A stretch of DNA of 64,000 bases, from positions 47,504 to 111,503 of the forward strand of contig NZ_LBFC01000021.1 of the NCBI RefSeq assembly GCF_001990485.1, given 5' to 3'. The DNA comes from Thermosipho affectus (lineage in GTDB: Bacteria; Thermotogota; Thermotogae; Thermotogales; Fervidobacteriaceae). Both the position numbers and the translations under genes were made by a program. The notes below the pieces were generated by a model. It saw only the letters and a list, made by a program, of their open reading frames with translations. It did not search any database and was not told where the DNA came from. This document shows positions 20,214-29,127 of the stretch, piece by piece (within the stretch, counting starts at the first letter, position 1; each line of letters begins with the position of its first letter).

Positions 20214-21194
20214 TCACTCCTTAAGGAGGTATTTTAATTGCCATATTTCATCATCGTTATTTTGATTTAAAAGTACTGCCACTTTATAGGATTTTTTAGC
20301 ATCATTTATCTTATTAAGTTTTATTTCTAAGAAAGTTTTATATTTGAATACCATGTAGGATAGAGGAATTTTTTTAGATAGCCCCTTTATTATTCTGTAA
20401 GCTTTTTCATATTCCTCGTTTTCAATGTAATTTTCAACTAGGTGAATTTCATCTTCAAAATCAAGTTCTTTTTCGGAAATTTTTGGAACATATTTTTCTT
20501 TTATTTTTTTTGTTTTTTTCAATATGTATGGAACATCTATAGGGATGAAAAAATCATATAACGCAGGATGATATTCACCTTGACCCAAAACTACATATCC
20601 ATTTTCTTTTGTTAGTTCAAAAAGTTTCTTAGCCATTCTTTTTTGCTCAGGTATATATATTAGGACTCTCCTTATAAATATTATATCAAATTTATCATTC
20701 AAAATTTCCATTATATTTTTATTGTAAAATTCGACATATTTTTTATACTTTTCTTTTACATAAAATGTATTGCCTACTACGTTAAAATATTTTCTTATTT
20801 CTGTGTTAGTAAGAAATCGTACACTCCAAAATTTGTATTTTCCATTTTTTGCTTCTTTAATTCTATCGGAATTTATATCTATACCTATTATTTTTGCATT
20901 CAAGTTTAAATCATCAATCAAAAACGATAAGGAGTATACTTCTTCTCCTTTTGAGCAACCAACACTTAGGATTTTCCAAAAATCCTTTTTTTTCATGATA
21001 TTTTTTAAAAACTCAAAAGTTTTTCTATCTCTGAAAAAGTAAGTTTCTCCTATTGTTAAGTTGTCTATTACTAGTTTTTTAAGCATGTTTTCACTTAAAT
21101 TTTCTACGTTTATTTGTTTTTCTAATCTTTCTACAAGTTTTTTAGAAGTTTTCAAATTTAACTCTTTTAAGATTTTTGATAGTTTTTTTCTCAT
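20214..21194 (-). CDS. cheR: CheR-type chemoreceptor methyltransferase with C-terminal helical extension
   Basis: SAM-dependent glutamate methyltransferase for chemoreceptors, 326 residues. The N-terminal helical domain contains GETYFFRDRKTFEFL. The SAM-binding domain shows VGCSKGEEVYSL, the acidic IGIDINSDRI and FIRRVLIYI, the last corresponding to CRNVLIYF in typical CheR. The last 80 residues look like TPR-type helices (ENEEYEKAYRIIKGL). It is first in the chemosensory operon. The ATG at 21194 follows AGGGGGAA. Confidence 0.88.
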   Translation of the reverse strand: MRKKLSKILKELNLKTSKKLVERLEKQINVENLSENMLKKLVIDNLTIGETYFFRDRKTFEFLKNIMKKKDFWKILSVGCSKGEEVYSLSFLIDDLNLNAKIIGIDINSDRIKEAKNGKYKFWSVRFLTNTEIRKYFNVVGNTFYVKEKYKKYVEFYNKNIMEILNDKFDIIFIRRVLIYIPEQKRMAKKLFELTKENGYVVLGQGEYHPALYDFFIPIDVPYILKKTKKIKEKYVPKISEKELDFEDEIHLVENYIENEEYEKAYRIIKGLSKKIPLSYMVFKYKTFLEIKLNKINDAKKSYKVAVLLNQNNDDEIWQLKYLLKE

Positions 21195-21209
21195 TTTTCC
21201 CCCTAGGCA

Positions 21210-21240
21210 AATTATACTATAATTTTGTGTGATATAATAC
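21210..21240. promoter_or_regulatory. Overlapping divergent promoters between cheR and holA-like gene
   Basis: The 62-base gap holds a TATAAT on the plus strand at 21233-21238, preceded by TGA (extended -10), for the holA-like gene. A TATAAT on the minus strand at 21211-21216 lies 17 bases before the cheR ATG. Neither has a good -35 box. Confidence 0.55.
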
Positions 21241-21256
21241 GTAAGAGGTGATTTAC

Positions 21257-22183
21257 ATGCCAATAATTAATCTTTTTGGAAACTCAGATCTTATGAAAGA
21301 AAAGTACGTCGAAAGTTTAAAAGATCGTGTTAAATCAGAATATATAAGAATATATCCAGGATATGATATATCTGTAGTAATTGAAAAATTGTCAAATTTG
21401 GGGTTATTTTCAGAGAACGTTATAGTAGATATAATTGATTTTGATAAATTTAAAACAAGTGAAAGAAAAAAAATATTGGAGTTGAATGTTTCAGATAAAG
21501 ATTTTTTGATTTTAAGGACACAAAATAAGATTAAGGGATTAAAAGTTGAAGAATTTAAGTTACCAAATGTTTGGGAAGAAGAAAAATGGAAGAAGTTGAT
21601 ATCAAAATTTTTAGTTGATGAAGGTTTGAAAAATGATGAAGAGCTAATTAATTTGTTATTTGAAAATGTAGGGCCTAATGAATATGCAATTTATAATGAG
21701 ATAAAAAAGTTAAAAGTTTTTGGGAAAGATTTATCTATTGAATTGGCAAAAGATTTGATACACAAATATACTACTTCAAAGTTGGATGATTTTTGTTTCA
21801 TGATTTCTGAGAAAAGGAAGGAAGTATTCAAATGTGTAAAAGAAATAACAAAAGATTATGAATTTCCTAAAATAGTTTACAGTTTGGCCAATCATTTTAT
21901 CTCATTATACAAATTAGCGATTTATGCAAATGGTAAGGTACGCTTTAGTTGGCCCGAGATTTCAAAAATTTCAAGAGAGTTGAAAGTTTCAAGCTCAAAG
22001 ATAGCAAGATTTGTAGGATTTAAGTTTAAAAATCAAAGATTTGAACCAGTAAACCACTTAATTACTTATGATTTAGACAAAATAGAGGCTATAATAAAAA
22101 GATTGTATTTTTTAGATAGAGCTGTCAAATCTGGAGGGGTTATGAATGTTGAGTTATTGAATTTTATTGAGGAGGTGTGGTAA
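21257..22183 (+). CDS. DNA polymerase III delta subunit-like protein
   Basis: A 308-residue protein that looks like a divergent HolA, the clamp-loader delta subunit. It has an N-terminal region starting INLFGNSDLMKEKYV, a middle helical domain (LLFENVGPNEYAIYNEIKKL matches the family's pattern before domain III) and a C-terminal helical domain ending LDRAVKSGG...LLNFIEEVW. Family members are weakly conserved, so certainty is moderate. The ATG at 21257 has AGAGGTGAT before it. The RND transporter gene begins immediately after the stop. Confidence 0.7.
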   Translation: MPIINLFGNSDLMKEKYVESLKDRVKSEYIRIYPGYDISVVIEKLSNLGLFSENVIVDIIDFDKFKTSERKKILELNVSDKDFLILRTQNKIKGLKVEEFKLPNVWEEEKWKKLISKFLVDEGLKNDEELINLLFENVGPNEYAIYNEIKKLKVFGKDLSIELAKDLIHKYTTSKLDDFCFMISEKRKEVFKCVKEITKDYEFPKIVYSLANHFISLYKLAIYANGKVRFSWPEISKISRELKVSSSKIARFVGFKFKNQRFEPVNHLITYDLDKIEAIIKRLYFLDRAVKSGGVMNVELLNFIEEVW

Positions 22184-24265
22184 TTGTTTTACGAAAAATA
22201 TGCAAAAAAGATAATGGTATTTCTAATGATAATTAATGTTACTTTCTTTATTGGATTGTTTAGGATAAAGTTGAAAGCAGATTTTTCACTTTTTAAATTG
22301 GAAAATTCAAAGTATGAAAAAATTTTAAATGAGATGGAAAAAGATTTTTCATCTGAAAACCAACTAAATTTATTAGTAGAATTTGACTTTAATCCATTAA
22401 GTCTAGAAGGGTTAAAGAAAATTAGAGAGTTAAATGAAAAATTGGAGGGAATTGATGGAATAGGGAAGGTTGTTTCCCCACTTCCAAAAGAGATACCTGT
22501 GGGATTTAGAAAGGTGAATATTTCAAATATAACAGAAGAGAATTTTAAGTTGGCTAGATCTTTTCTTGAAAAACTTAATACGGTTTTGAAAAATGATGGA
22601 AAGTACTATGTTATGTTTTATATTTTTCCAGAGAAAAAGGTAGTGTCAGAGATAGATAAAGTAATTAATATACCGCATTATTTTGCAGGTAGTGCATATT
22701 TGCAAGAAAAAATTTACGATTATTTGTTGTTAATTATCTTTACTATTCCGCCTATCGCAATTTTAACCATATTTATTGTGTTTAAATGGAGATTAGGTGG
22801 AATAAAGCCTACGTTATTTTCTGTTTTTCCCGCGGGAATGGGTGCATTGTGGACTCTTGGATTTATAGGTTGGACTGTGAAGGAGATTTCAATTTTGACA
22901 ATACTTGCACCTATTTTCACGATAATTATGGGAAGTGCGGATGGATTGCACTTTGTTTCTCATTTTATGGATAACAAAGAGAAAAATGATAAATTTGGTG
23001 CTTTAAGGGAGACATTTAGAAGTACTGGTGTTGCAATGATTTTAACTACAATAACAACAGTTGCTGGCTTTTTATCACTAGTGATAATAGATTCTCGATC
23101 TTTAGCTCAAATGGGCAAATTTAGTGCACTTGGTGTTACTTTTGCAGGTATTGCCACTTGGTTTTTTTTGCCGGTTGTACTCCTAAAGAGTGATATAACA
23201 CCTAGAAAGGAAAAAAGTAGAATATCGGTAATGTTTAAGAATTTTATAGGTAGAAAGTCTGTGATTTTTACGATATTTATATTATTAGTGTTTTTACCAG
23301 GGATGTATTTTGTAGATAATAATTTTTATATGTTGGATCTTTATAAAGAATATACTTCCGTTAAAAAAAATGTAGATGTTGTAAGTAAAGTTGCAGGTGT
23401 TTCCGTACCAGTATATGGATATTTTAAAACCAATGATTTGCTATTACCGGATTTTGCAGATAAAATATTGAATTTTGAGAAGAGTTTATCTAATGTTAAG
23501 GCGGTTTCGTTTTACGATATAATGAAAAACATAAATGAGAAGGTCCTAGGACAAAAAGGTTATCCAAAGAATATTTTTCAGGTAAAAGTACTTTTAAATT
23601 TAATTCCACCTATTTACGATAATTTTATAAATTTGGAAAGCTTGTCGGGGAGAATTTTGATTTTTCCAAAAGAAATTAACAATGAAATTTTAACTGATAT
23701 AGAGAAAAAAGCTCCATCAAGTGTAAAGATAACAGGTACTCCGTACATTATGAAAGAGATGAATGAGGTATTAGTCCCTCAACAGATAAAGTCTTTATTA
23801 CTTGCAGTACTTTTGGTGTTTTTGATTGTCTTGATTAGATTAAAAAACTTAAAGGAATCTTTTATTTCAATTTTGCCTATTTCCTTGTCTTTGCTAGTTA
23901 TGTTTGGGTTCATGGGCTACTTCAATATAAAATTGAGTATAATTACTGCAACAATGGGAAGTATTGTGGTTGGAGTTGGTATAGACTATGCTATTCACTT
24001 TATTGAGAGTTATAACTACTATTTAAAAATTTTAAAGAATAAAAAACTTGCCATTGAAAAATCTTTTGATGTAACTTCAAAACCTATTTTGGCAAACGCA
24101 TTAGGACTTGCAATAGGTCTTTCGGTTTTACTCTTGTCTCCTTTGAAAATACATGAATATTTAGTTGGAATAATGTGGGTTTCTATGATTACAAGCTCAA
24201 TTTTTAGTTTGACACTTTTACCTACTTTACTGTTTATTGCAAATTCGGATAGAAATGGAGTATAA
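22184..24265 (+). CDS. RND/MMPL superfamily transporter
   Basis: Predicted exporter of 693 residues with about twelve membrane helices in two repeats, each starting with one helix and an extracytoplasmic loop. The charged membrane motifs GSADGLHFVSHF (first repeat) and GVGIDYAIHF (second repeat) are typical of the COG1033 group. The substrate, possibly a lipid or other hydrophobic compound, is unknown. It starts with TTG directly after the preceding stop, with GAGGAGGTG as ribosome site. Confidence 0.87.
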   Translation: MFYEKYAKKIMVFLMIINVTFFIGLFRIKLKADFSLFKLENSKYEKILNEMEKDFSSENQLNLLVEFDFNPLSLEGLKKIRELNEKLEGIDGIGKVVSPLPKEIPVGFRKVNISNITEENFKLARSFLEKLNTVLKNDGKYYVMFYIFPEKKVVSEIDKVINIPHYFAGSAYLQEKIYDYLLLIIFTIPPIAILTIFIVFKWRLGGIKPTLFSVFPAGMGALWTLGFIGWTVKEISILTILAPIFTIIMGSADGLHFVSHFMDNKEKNDKFGALRETFRSTGVAMILTTITTVAGFLSLVIIDSRSLAQMGKFSALGVTFAGIATWFFLPVVLLKSDITPRKEKSRISVMFKNFIGRKSVIFTIFILLVFLPGMYFVDNNFYMLDLYKEYTSVKKNVDVVSKVAGVSVPVYGYFKTNDLLLPDFADKILNFEKSLSNVKAVSFYDIMKNINEKVLGQKGYPKNIFQVKVLLNLIPPIYDNFINLESLSGRILIFPKEINNEILTDIEKKAPSSVKITGTPYIMKEMNEVLVPQQIKSLLLAVLLVFLIVLIRLKNLKESFISILPISLSLLVMFGFMGYFNIKLSIITATMGSIVVGVGIDYAIHFIESYNYYLKILKNKKLAIEKSFDVTSKPILANALGLAIGLSVLLLSPLKIHEYLVGIMWVSMITSSIFSLTLLPTLLFIANSDRNGV

Positions 24266-24272
24266 TATTAAT

Positions 24273-24800
24273 ATGGATGGCTGGAAGGAAATATCATATA
24301 TTTTAAAAAAAGAGGTAGCATCCTCTAAAGTTTCGTTATTAAAACTTTCAGAAAAGCTGGAAATAGATATTGAAAATCTCCGAAGATATTTTGAAGGAGA
24401 CTTTTCTGGCGAGCCTGAATTTATCAAAGATGATTTAAAAAAACTGAGGTTTTTTTTTAATATTTCTGAAGACCTCACTACTTTATTTGAACTTGGGAAA
24501 AGTCAAAGAGAATTTCCATTAAAAAGGTTAAAAAATATATATGTAATTTATTTTTTGCTTTTTATCAGTGGTTTGTTATTTTTTATTTCTGTAAAATTGT
24601 TAATTGAAATTTATAAAGCTCCTTTAGTGACTTTAAGGTCGCAAAAAGAGATTGTTGTTGATGGAAAAGTTGGAAGGATATTTTCACTTGGGATAGGAGA
24701 GCATGTAGTAAATGGAAAAGCTTTGCTTTTGAAAATCAACAATGAGAAAAAGCTAATCAATATGTATAATTTTAAGGTGGTGATAAAATGGGAAAAATAA
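24273..24800 (+). CDS. RodZ-like membrane protein with N-terminal helix-turn-helix
   Basis: About 175 residues: an N-terminal HTH-like domain (WKEISYILKKEVASSKVSL, LSEKLEIDIENLRRYFEG), one membrane helix (about 90-113), and a small outer domain. This order is that of RodZ, which links MreB filaments to the membrane. The outer domain is short and similarity to RodZ is architectural, so a different membrane-anchored regulator is possible. The start is uncertain: 24273 is chosen for its match to the domain start, with ATG at 24255 as an alternative. It overlaps the next gene by 13 bases. Confidence 0.62.
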   Translation: MDGWKEISYILKKEVASSKVSLLKLSEKLEIDIENLRRYFEGDFSGEPEFIKDDLKKLRFFFNISEDLTTLFELGKSQREFPLKRLKNIYVIYFLLFISGLLFFISVKLLIEIYKAPLVTLRSQKEIVVDGKVGRIFSLGIGEHVVNGKALLLKINNEKKLINMYNFKVVIKWEK

Positions 24801-25327
24801 GAAAGGTAGATATGGTTAACTTAGTCATGTTTTTTTTCTCTTCTCAAGTTGAATATTGGTTTGAGGAAGTTAAGAATAGATTGATAGAATATTTTGGCCC
24901 TATTGATTACAAATCCGAGATTTTAGATTTTGAAAAATATACATTGTATTATAACAAAGAGATGGGTGAAGGTGTACGTGGAATATTAATAAGTTTTGAA
25001 AGACTTATCCATCCTGCACAACTTGCAGATATAAAAAATATTACTAATAATATTGAAAATGGATTTGCGGTGAATGGAAATAGAAGATTTAATATTGATC
25101 CAGGTTATATTCACCATATGCAATTTGTACTGGCAACTACAAAAATGTGGCCACATAGAATATACATTGGAAAAGGAATATATGCAGAACCTACATTGAT
25201 GTACATTAATGGAAGGTGGAAGGATTACGATTTTACATATCCGAATTATAAAGAAGAAGAATACAAAAAAGAATTGGAAATAATAAGGTTAATGTATCTT
25301 GAAAAGAGAAAAAAGTTTTTGAGGTGA
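24788..25327 (+). CDS. DUF4416 family protein
   Basis: A 179-residue cytoplasmic protein of the DUF4416 family, sometimes labelled GTP-binding without evidence; no nucleotide-binding motif is visible. Characteristic stretches are the N-terminal FFSSQVEYWFEEVKNRL, the central FNIDPGYIHHMQFVLATTK and the C-terminal YNEW-like DYDFTYPNYK region. It is translated from an ATG inside the preceding gene and lies two bases before rimO, as part of the long plus-strand operon. The function is unknown. Confidence 0.82.
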   Translation: MGKIRKVDMVNLVMFFFSSQVEYWFEEVKNRLIEYFGPIDYKSEILDFEKYTLYYNKEMGEGVRGILISFERLIHPAQLADIKNITNNIENGFAVNGNRRFNIDPGYIHHMQFVLATTKMWPHRIYIGKGIYAEPTLMYINGRWKDYDFTYPNYKEEEYKKELEIIRLMYLEKRKKFLR

Positions 25328-25328
25328 A

Positions 25329-26618
25329 ATGATGAATTTTTATGTGGATGTTTTAGGATGTCCAAAAAATGAAGCAGATTGTGCAATATTAAAGGCTCAT
25401 TTGAAAAAAATGGGAAATAACGTGGTGGATAATTTAAGTGAAGCAGATGCGGTGATTGTTGATACTTGTGGTTTTATTTTGAATGCTAAAAAGGAATCTA
25501 TTGAGGAGATATTAACATATGTGGAATTAAAGAAAGAAAGGAATTTAAAGGTTTTTGTAACAGGTTGTTTAGTACAAAGATTTGGAAAGGAATTGAGAAA
25601 AGAAATACCGGAAGTTGACGGATGGTTTGGTGTTGTAGAACCGGAAAAGATTGCGGAAAATATAGGTAAAAAAAGTGTTATCCCCGATATGCCAAATGCG
25701 GTTTATAATTTTTATGGACGAGTTGATAACAAACAATATGCGTATGTGAAAATTTCAGATGGTTGTGATAGAGCGTGTAGTTTTTGTACTATTCCGTTAT
25801 TCAAAGGTAGTTTTAAGAGTAGAAAAATTGAGGACTTGTTGAATGAAGTAAAGTTTTTAGTTGATTCTGGGATAAAAGAAGTAATATTGGTGGCACAGGA
25901 TACAACGGGATATGGTATAGATCTTTACGGAGAGCAAAAATTACCTGAGCTTTTAAAAAGGATAAACGATATACCTGGAGATTTTTGGGTTAGGGTTATG
26001 TATATGCATCCCGATCATATCACAGATAAGATTATTGAAGCTTTTTCTTATGAAAAAGTTTTAAAATATTTCGATATGCCTATTCAATATGCAAGTAATA
26101 ATATACTACGATTAATGAATAGAACTAGAAAAGTAGAAGAACTCCTATTGTTGATTAATAAAATTAGGAATTTTTACAGCAATGCCGTTTTGAGGACAGG
26201 TATAATTGTGGGATTTCCAGGTGAAACAGATGAGGAGTTTCAAAAAATGCTTGAGTTTATAAAGGAGGTAAAATTTGATAGATTAGGTGCATTTTTGTAT
26301 TCAGATGAAGAAGAGGCAGCTTCCTTTAAACTAGATGGAAAAGTTCCAAGGAAATTGGCTGAAGAAAGATTGGAAGAATTAATGGATATTCAAGCTCAAA
26401 TTTCTTTGGAAAAAAACGAAAAACTTGTGGGAAAGGTATTAAAAGTATTATTTGACGAAGAAGAAGCAGGAGTTTTAGTTGGAAGAAGCTATATGGATGC
26501 TCCAGAGATTGACGGTAGTGTATTTGTTAAGGGGAATTTTAAAAAGGGGTTTTTTAATGTAAAGATTACTTCTGCAGACATCTATGACTTAGAAGGAGAA
26601 TTTATTGAGGAGTGGTAG
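25329..26618 (+). CDS. rimO: Ribosomal protein S12 methylthiotransferase RimO
   Basis: Radical SAM enzyme that methylthiolates the conserved Asp of ribosomal protein S12. The 429 residues contain an N-terminal UPF0004 domain with three cluster cysteines (LGCPKNEAD, DTCGFI, TGCLVQR). The SAM domain has SDGCDRACSFCTIP (Cx3Cx2C), and a C-terminal TRAM domain (about 365-429) follows. The LGCPKN start is typical of RimO rather than MiaB. Two consecutive ATGs occur at 25329 and 25332; either can serve after GAGGTGA. Confidence 0.95.
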   Translation: MMNFYVDVLGCPKNEADCAILKAHLKKMGNNVVDNLSEADAVIVDTCGFILNAKKESIEEILTYVELKKERNLKVFVTGCLVQRFGKELRKEIPEVDGWFGVVEPEKIAENIGKKSVIPDMPNAVYNFYGRVDNKQYAYVKISDGCDRACSFCTIPLFKGSFKSRKIEDLLNEVKFLVDSGIKEVILVAQDTTGYGIDLYGEQKLPELLKRINDIPGDFWVRVMYMHPDHITDKIIEAFSYEKVLKYFDMPIQYASNNILRLMNRTRKVEELLLLINKIRNFYSNAVLRTGIIVGFPGETDEEFQKMLEFIKEVKFDRLGAFLYSDEEEAASFKLDGKVPRKLAEERLEELMDIQAQISLEKNEKLVGKVLKVLFDEEEAGVLVGRSYMDAPEIDGSVFVKGNFKKGFFNVKITSADIYDLEGEFIEEW

Positions 26619-26619
26619 T

Positions 26620-27141
26620 TTGAATATTCCAAATACTATTACTTGGGCTAGGGTACTTTTAACTGCTGTTATAGTTTTTTTGATTTTGAAGGGATTTTTT
26701 TTATTTGCATTTGCGTTATTTCTAGTTGCAGCTATTAGCGACTATTTTGATGGATATTTTGCAAGAAAATTAAATCAGGTAACTAACTTTGGTAAAATTT
26801 TCGATCAAATGAGTGATAAGATATTTATTACGAGCATTTTGATAGCTTTTGTAGAGCTTAACTTAGTTCCAAGTTGGATAGTCATAGTTATAGTTTTTAG
26901 GGATACGTTGGTTACTACAGTGAGAATGGCAGCTCTTGTGTCTAATCAAGTAATTGCTGCAAATTACTTTGGAAAGTTAAAAACTGTTTCTCAAATGATT
27001 TGGATAGTTGTTCTATTTTTGAAAAGTATAGGATATAACGTTTATATGGTAGATGATATCTTGGCGTATGTAGTAGTATTTTTTACCATTGCTTCTGGAA
27101 TTTTGTATCTTGGACAAAATATTAGAGTTTTGAAGGGGTGA
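26620..27141 (+). CDS. pgsA: CDP-diacylglycerol-glycerol-3-phosphate 3-phosphatidyltransferase PgsA
   Basis: Integral membrane enzyme making phosphatidylglycerol phosphate. The 173 residues carry the CDP-alcohol phosphotransferase motif DGx2ARx8Gx3Dx3D within DYFDGYFARKLNQVTNFG and the following KIFDQMSD, plus about five membrane helices. The TTG at 26620, one base after the rimO stop, is chosen because GAGGAGTGG lies just before it and the protein then starts like other PgsA (LNIPNTITWAR). Confidence 0.94.
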   Translation: MNIPNTITWARVLLTAVIVFLILKGFFLFAFALFLVAAISDYFDGYFARKLNQVTNFGKIFDQMSDKIFITSILIAFVELNLVPSWIVIVIVFRDTLVTTVRMAALVSNQVIAANYFGKLKTVSQMIWIVVLFLKSIGYNVYMVDDILAYVVVFFTIASGILYLGQNIRVLKG

Positions 27142-27147
27142 TTTTAA

Positions 27148-27717
27148 TTGCGAACGTTTGTTGCACTTGATATAACTGATGAAGTCAAAAAGGTATCTGA
27201 GGAAGTTATATCAAAGTTAAAGCGTATGGGGTTTAAGGCTTCGTGGGTTTCTTCTGAGAATTTACATCTTACATTATTTTTTCTAGGAGATATCGACAAA
27301 GAAAAGGTAGAGTTATTATCAGAGAAACTTCACAAAAGGCTAGCTGGATTTCCCAGTTTTTCTTTTAATGTTACTGAATTTGGCTTTTTTAGATTCAAGC
27401 ATTTGCCTAGAGTGTTTTTCTTAAAGGTGGAACAAAATAAAATATTACAAACACTTTATCTTGAAATGCGCTCAGAGATGAAGAAAATGCGCATTTCATT
27501 TGATGATAAGGGAAATTTTGTACCGCATGTTACTTTGGGAAGGTTAAAGTATAGTCCAGAAAACTGGGAGGAACTTGTCAAGGATATTGACATTCCAAAG
27601 ATGATTGTTCCTGTTGATAAAGTAACTATTTATTCTTCTACTTTGACACCTACTGGACCAATATACAAATGGTTGTATAGGGTGAAATTTGAAGGAGGTT
27701 TAGACAGAAATGAATGA
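27148..27717 (+). CDS. thpR: RNA 2',3'-cyclic phosphodiesterase (LigT family)
   Basis: 2H phosphoesterase that opens 2',3'-cyclic phosphate RNA ends. The 189 residues contain the two catalytic HxT/S motifs: [10 protein letters not shown] near residue 44 and HVTLGRLK near residue 127. The translation start is TTG at 27148 after AGGGGTGAT. The end overlaps the recA start by eight bases, so the two genes are coupled. Confidence 0.92.
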   Translation: MRTFVALDITDEVKKVSEEVISKLKRMGFKASWVSSENLHLTLFFLGDIDKEKVELLSEKLHKRLAGFPSFSFNVTEFGFFRFKHLPRVFFLKVEQNKILQTLYLEMRSEMKKMRISFDDKGNFVPHVTLGRLKYSPENWEELVKDIDIPKMIVPVDKVTIYSSTLTPTGPIYKWLYRVKFEGGLDRNE

Positions 27718-28759
27718 TAATAAGCAAAAAAAAGAAGTATTAAAAAAAGCCATTGGAAAAATTGAAAAGACGTATGGAAAAGGTTCAATAATGTTTTTAG
27801 GAGAAGAAAGTAGTGTTCAAAATATTGAAACTATATCAAGTGGTTCTGTGGCAATTGATATTGCTTCAGGTGTTGGAGGGTATCCAAGGGGAAGAATAAT
27901 AGAAATTTATGGACCAGAGTCTAGTGGTAAAACCACAATAGCATTGCATGCAATAGCTTCGGCACAAAAAACTGGAGGTATTGCTGCTTTTATCGATGCA
28001 GAGCATGCACTTGATCCGGTTTATGCAAAAAATTTAGGGGTGAATGTTGAAAATTTGCTTATTGCTCAACCAGATTATGGAGAACAGGCACTTGAAATAG
28101 TTGATGAACTTGTAAGAAGCAATGCTGTGGATCTTATTGTAATTGATTCTGTTGCAGCTTTGGTTCCTAGAGCTGAAATTGAAGGGGCAATGGGGGATGT
28201 ACAGGTGGGGCTTCAGGCAAGGTTAATGTCTCAAGCTTTAAGAAAGCTTGCTGGAAATATAAACAAGTCTAAAACTGTGGTTATATTTATAAATCAAACT
28301 CGTATGAAAATTGGTGTTATGTATGGGAACCCTGAAACGACTACAGGTGGTGTTGCGTTGAAATTTTACGCTACTATGAGACTTGAAGTTAGAAGTATAG
28401 GAAAGATAACAGAAGGGAAAGAGAATATAGGAAATCAAGTTAGGATTAAATTTGTAAAAAATAAGGTTGCGCCACCATTTAAAGAAGCAATTGTCGATGT
28501 TATATATGGAAGGGGAATTGTGAGAGAAAACGAATTGTTTAATTTAGCGGTTGATGAAGGATTAATTTCTAGAAGAGGAAGTTGGTTCTCATATGTGGAT
28601 TCTTTGGATACAGAACACTCCTTAGGTCAGGGAAAGAACAATTCGTTGGAATATCTTTTAAACCATCCTGAATTGTTGAATGAAATAGAGGAAAAAATAA
28701 GGGAAAAGCATGGTTTACTAAAGAAAGGTGAAACAAGTGAAGAAGAATCCTCTAAGTGA
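27710..28759 (+). CDS. recA: Recombinase RecA
   Basis: DNA-dependent ATPase that forms filaments on single-stranded DNA, pairs homologous strands and stimulates LexA cleavage. The 349 residues show Walker [10 protein letters not shown] near residue 65, Walker [11 protein letters not shown] near 140 and the L2 loop region GNPETTTGG. It sits mid-operon between thpR and recX with no promoter or SOS box that I could recognise nearby, although lexA is elsewhere in the window. Confidence 0.99.
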   Translation: MNDNKQKKEVLKKAIGKIEKTYGKGSIMFLGEESSVQNIETISSGSVAIDIASGVGGYPRGRIIEIYGPESSGKTTIALHAIASAQKTGGIAAFIDAEHALDPVYAKNLGVNVENLLIAQPDYGEQALEIVDELVRSNAVDLIVIDSVAALVPRAEIEGAMGDVQVGLQARLMSQALRKLAGNINKSKTVVIFINQTRMKIGVMYGNPETTTGGVALKFYATMRLEVRSIGKITEGKENIGNQVRIKFVKNKVAPPFKEAIVDVIYGRGIVRENELFNLAVDEGLISRRGSWFSYVDSLDTEHSLGQGKNNSLEYLLNHPELLNEIEEKIREKHGLLKKGETSEEESSK

Positions 28760-29126
28760 TGCTCTGAGATTTTTAAAATATAGAGCGCGTTCTGAAATGG
28801 AAATTAAAACTCGATTAAAGTCAAAAGGATATTCAGCGTGTGAAATAGAAGAAGTTGTTTTACAATTAAAAGAGAAAGGTTTTTTAGACGATGAAAAGTT
28901 TGCGTATCTTTATGCATATGATTCATTGACGTTAAAAAAGAAAGGTCCATTTTTAATAAGATTGGAATTACAAAAATTGGGTGTTGATGAGTTTATAATT
29001 GAAGATGCATTGAGTAGAGTATTAGAGGAAGTGGATGTGGAGAAAATAAAAACGGAAATAACAAAGAATTTAGACGAAAGAAAAGCAAAAGAATACCTAT
29101 ACAGAAGAGGATTTGGAGGTGAATAA
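28737..29126 (+). CDS. recX: Regulatory protein RecX
   Basis: Modulator of RecA that limits filament extension. The 129-residue protein is three-helix-repeat rich, with [33 protein letters not shown] and [14 protein letters not shown] matching the family. The GTG at 28737 fits the AAAGGTG ribosome site better than an upstream GTG at 28728. It overlaps the recA end by 23 bases. Confidence 0.93.
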   Translation: MKKNPLSDALRFLKYRARSEMEIKTRLKSKGYSACEIEEVVLQLKEKGFLDDEKFAYLYAYDSLTLKKKGPFLIRLELQKLGVDEFIIEDALSRVLEEVDVEKIKTEITKNLDERKAKEYLYRRGFGGE

Positions 29127-29127
29127 G

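Noticed and set aside
27600..27720. LexA/SOS box in front of recA
   Set aside because: recA starts inside thpR, and no palindromic motif shared with the lexA upstream region was seen.
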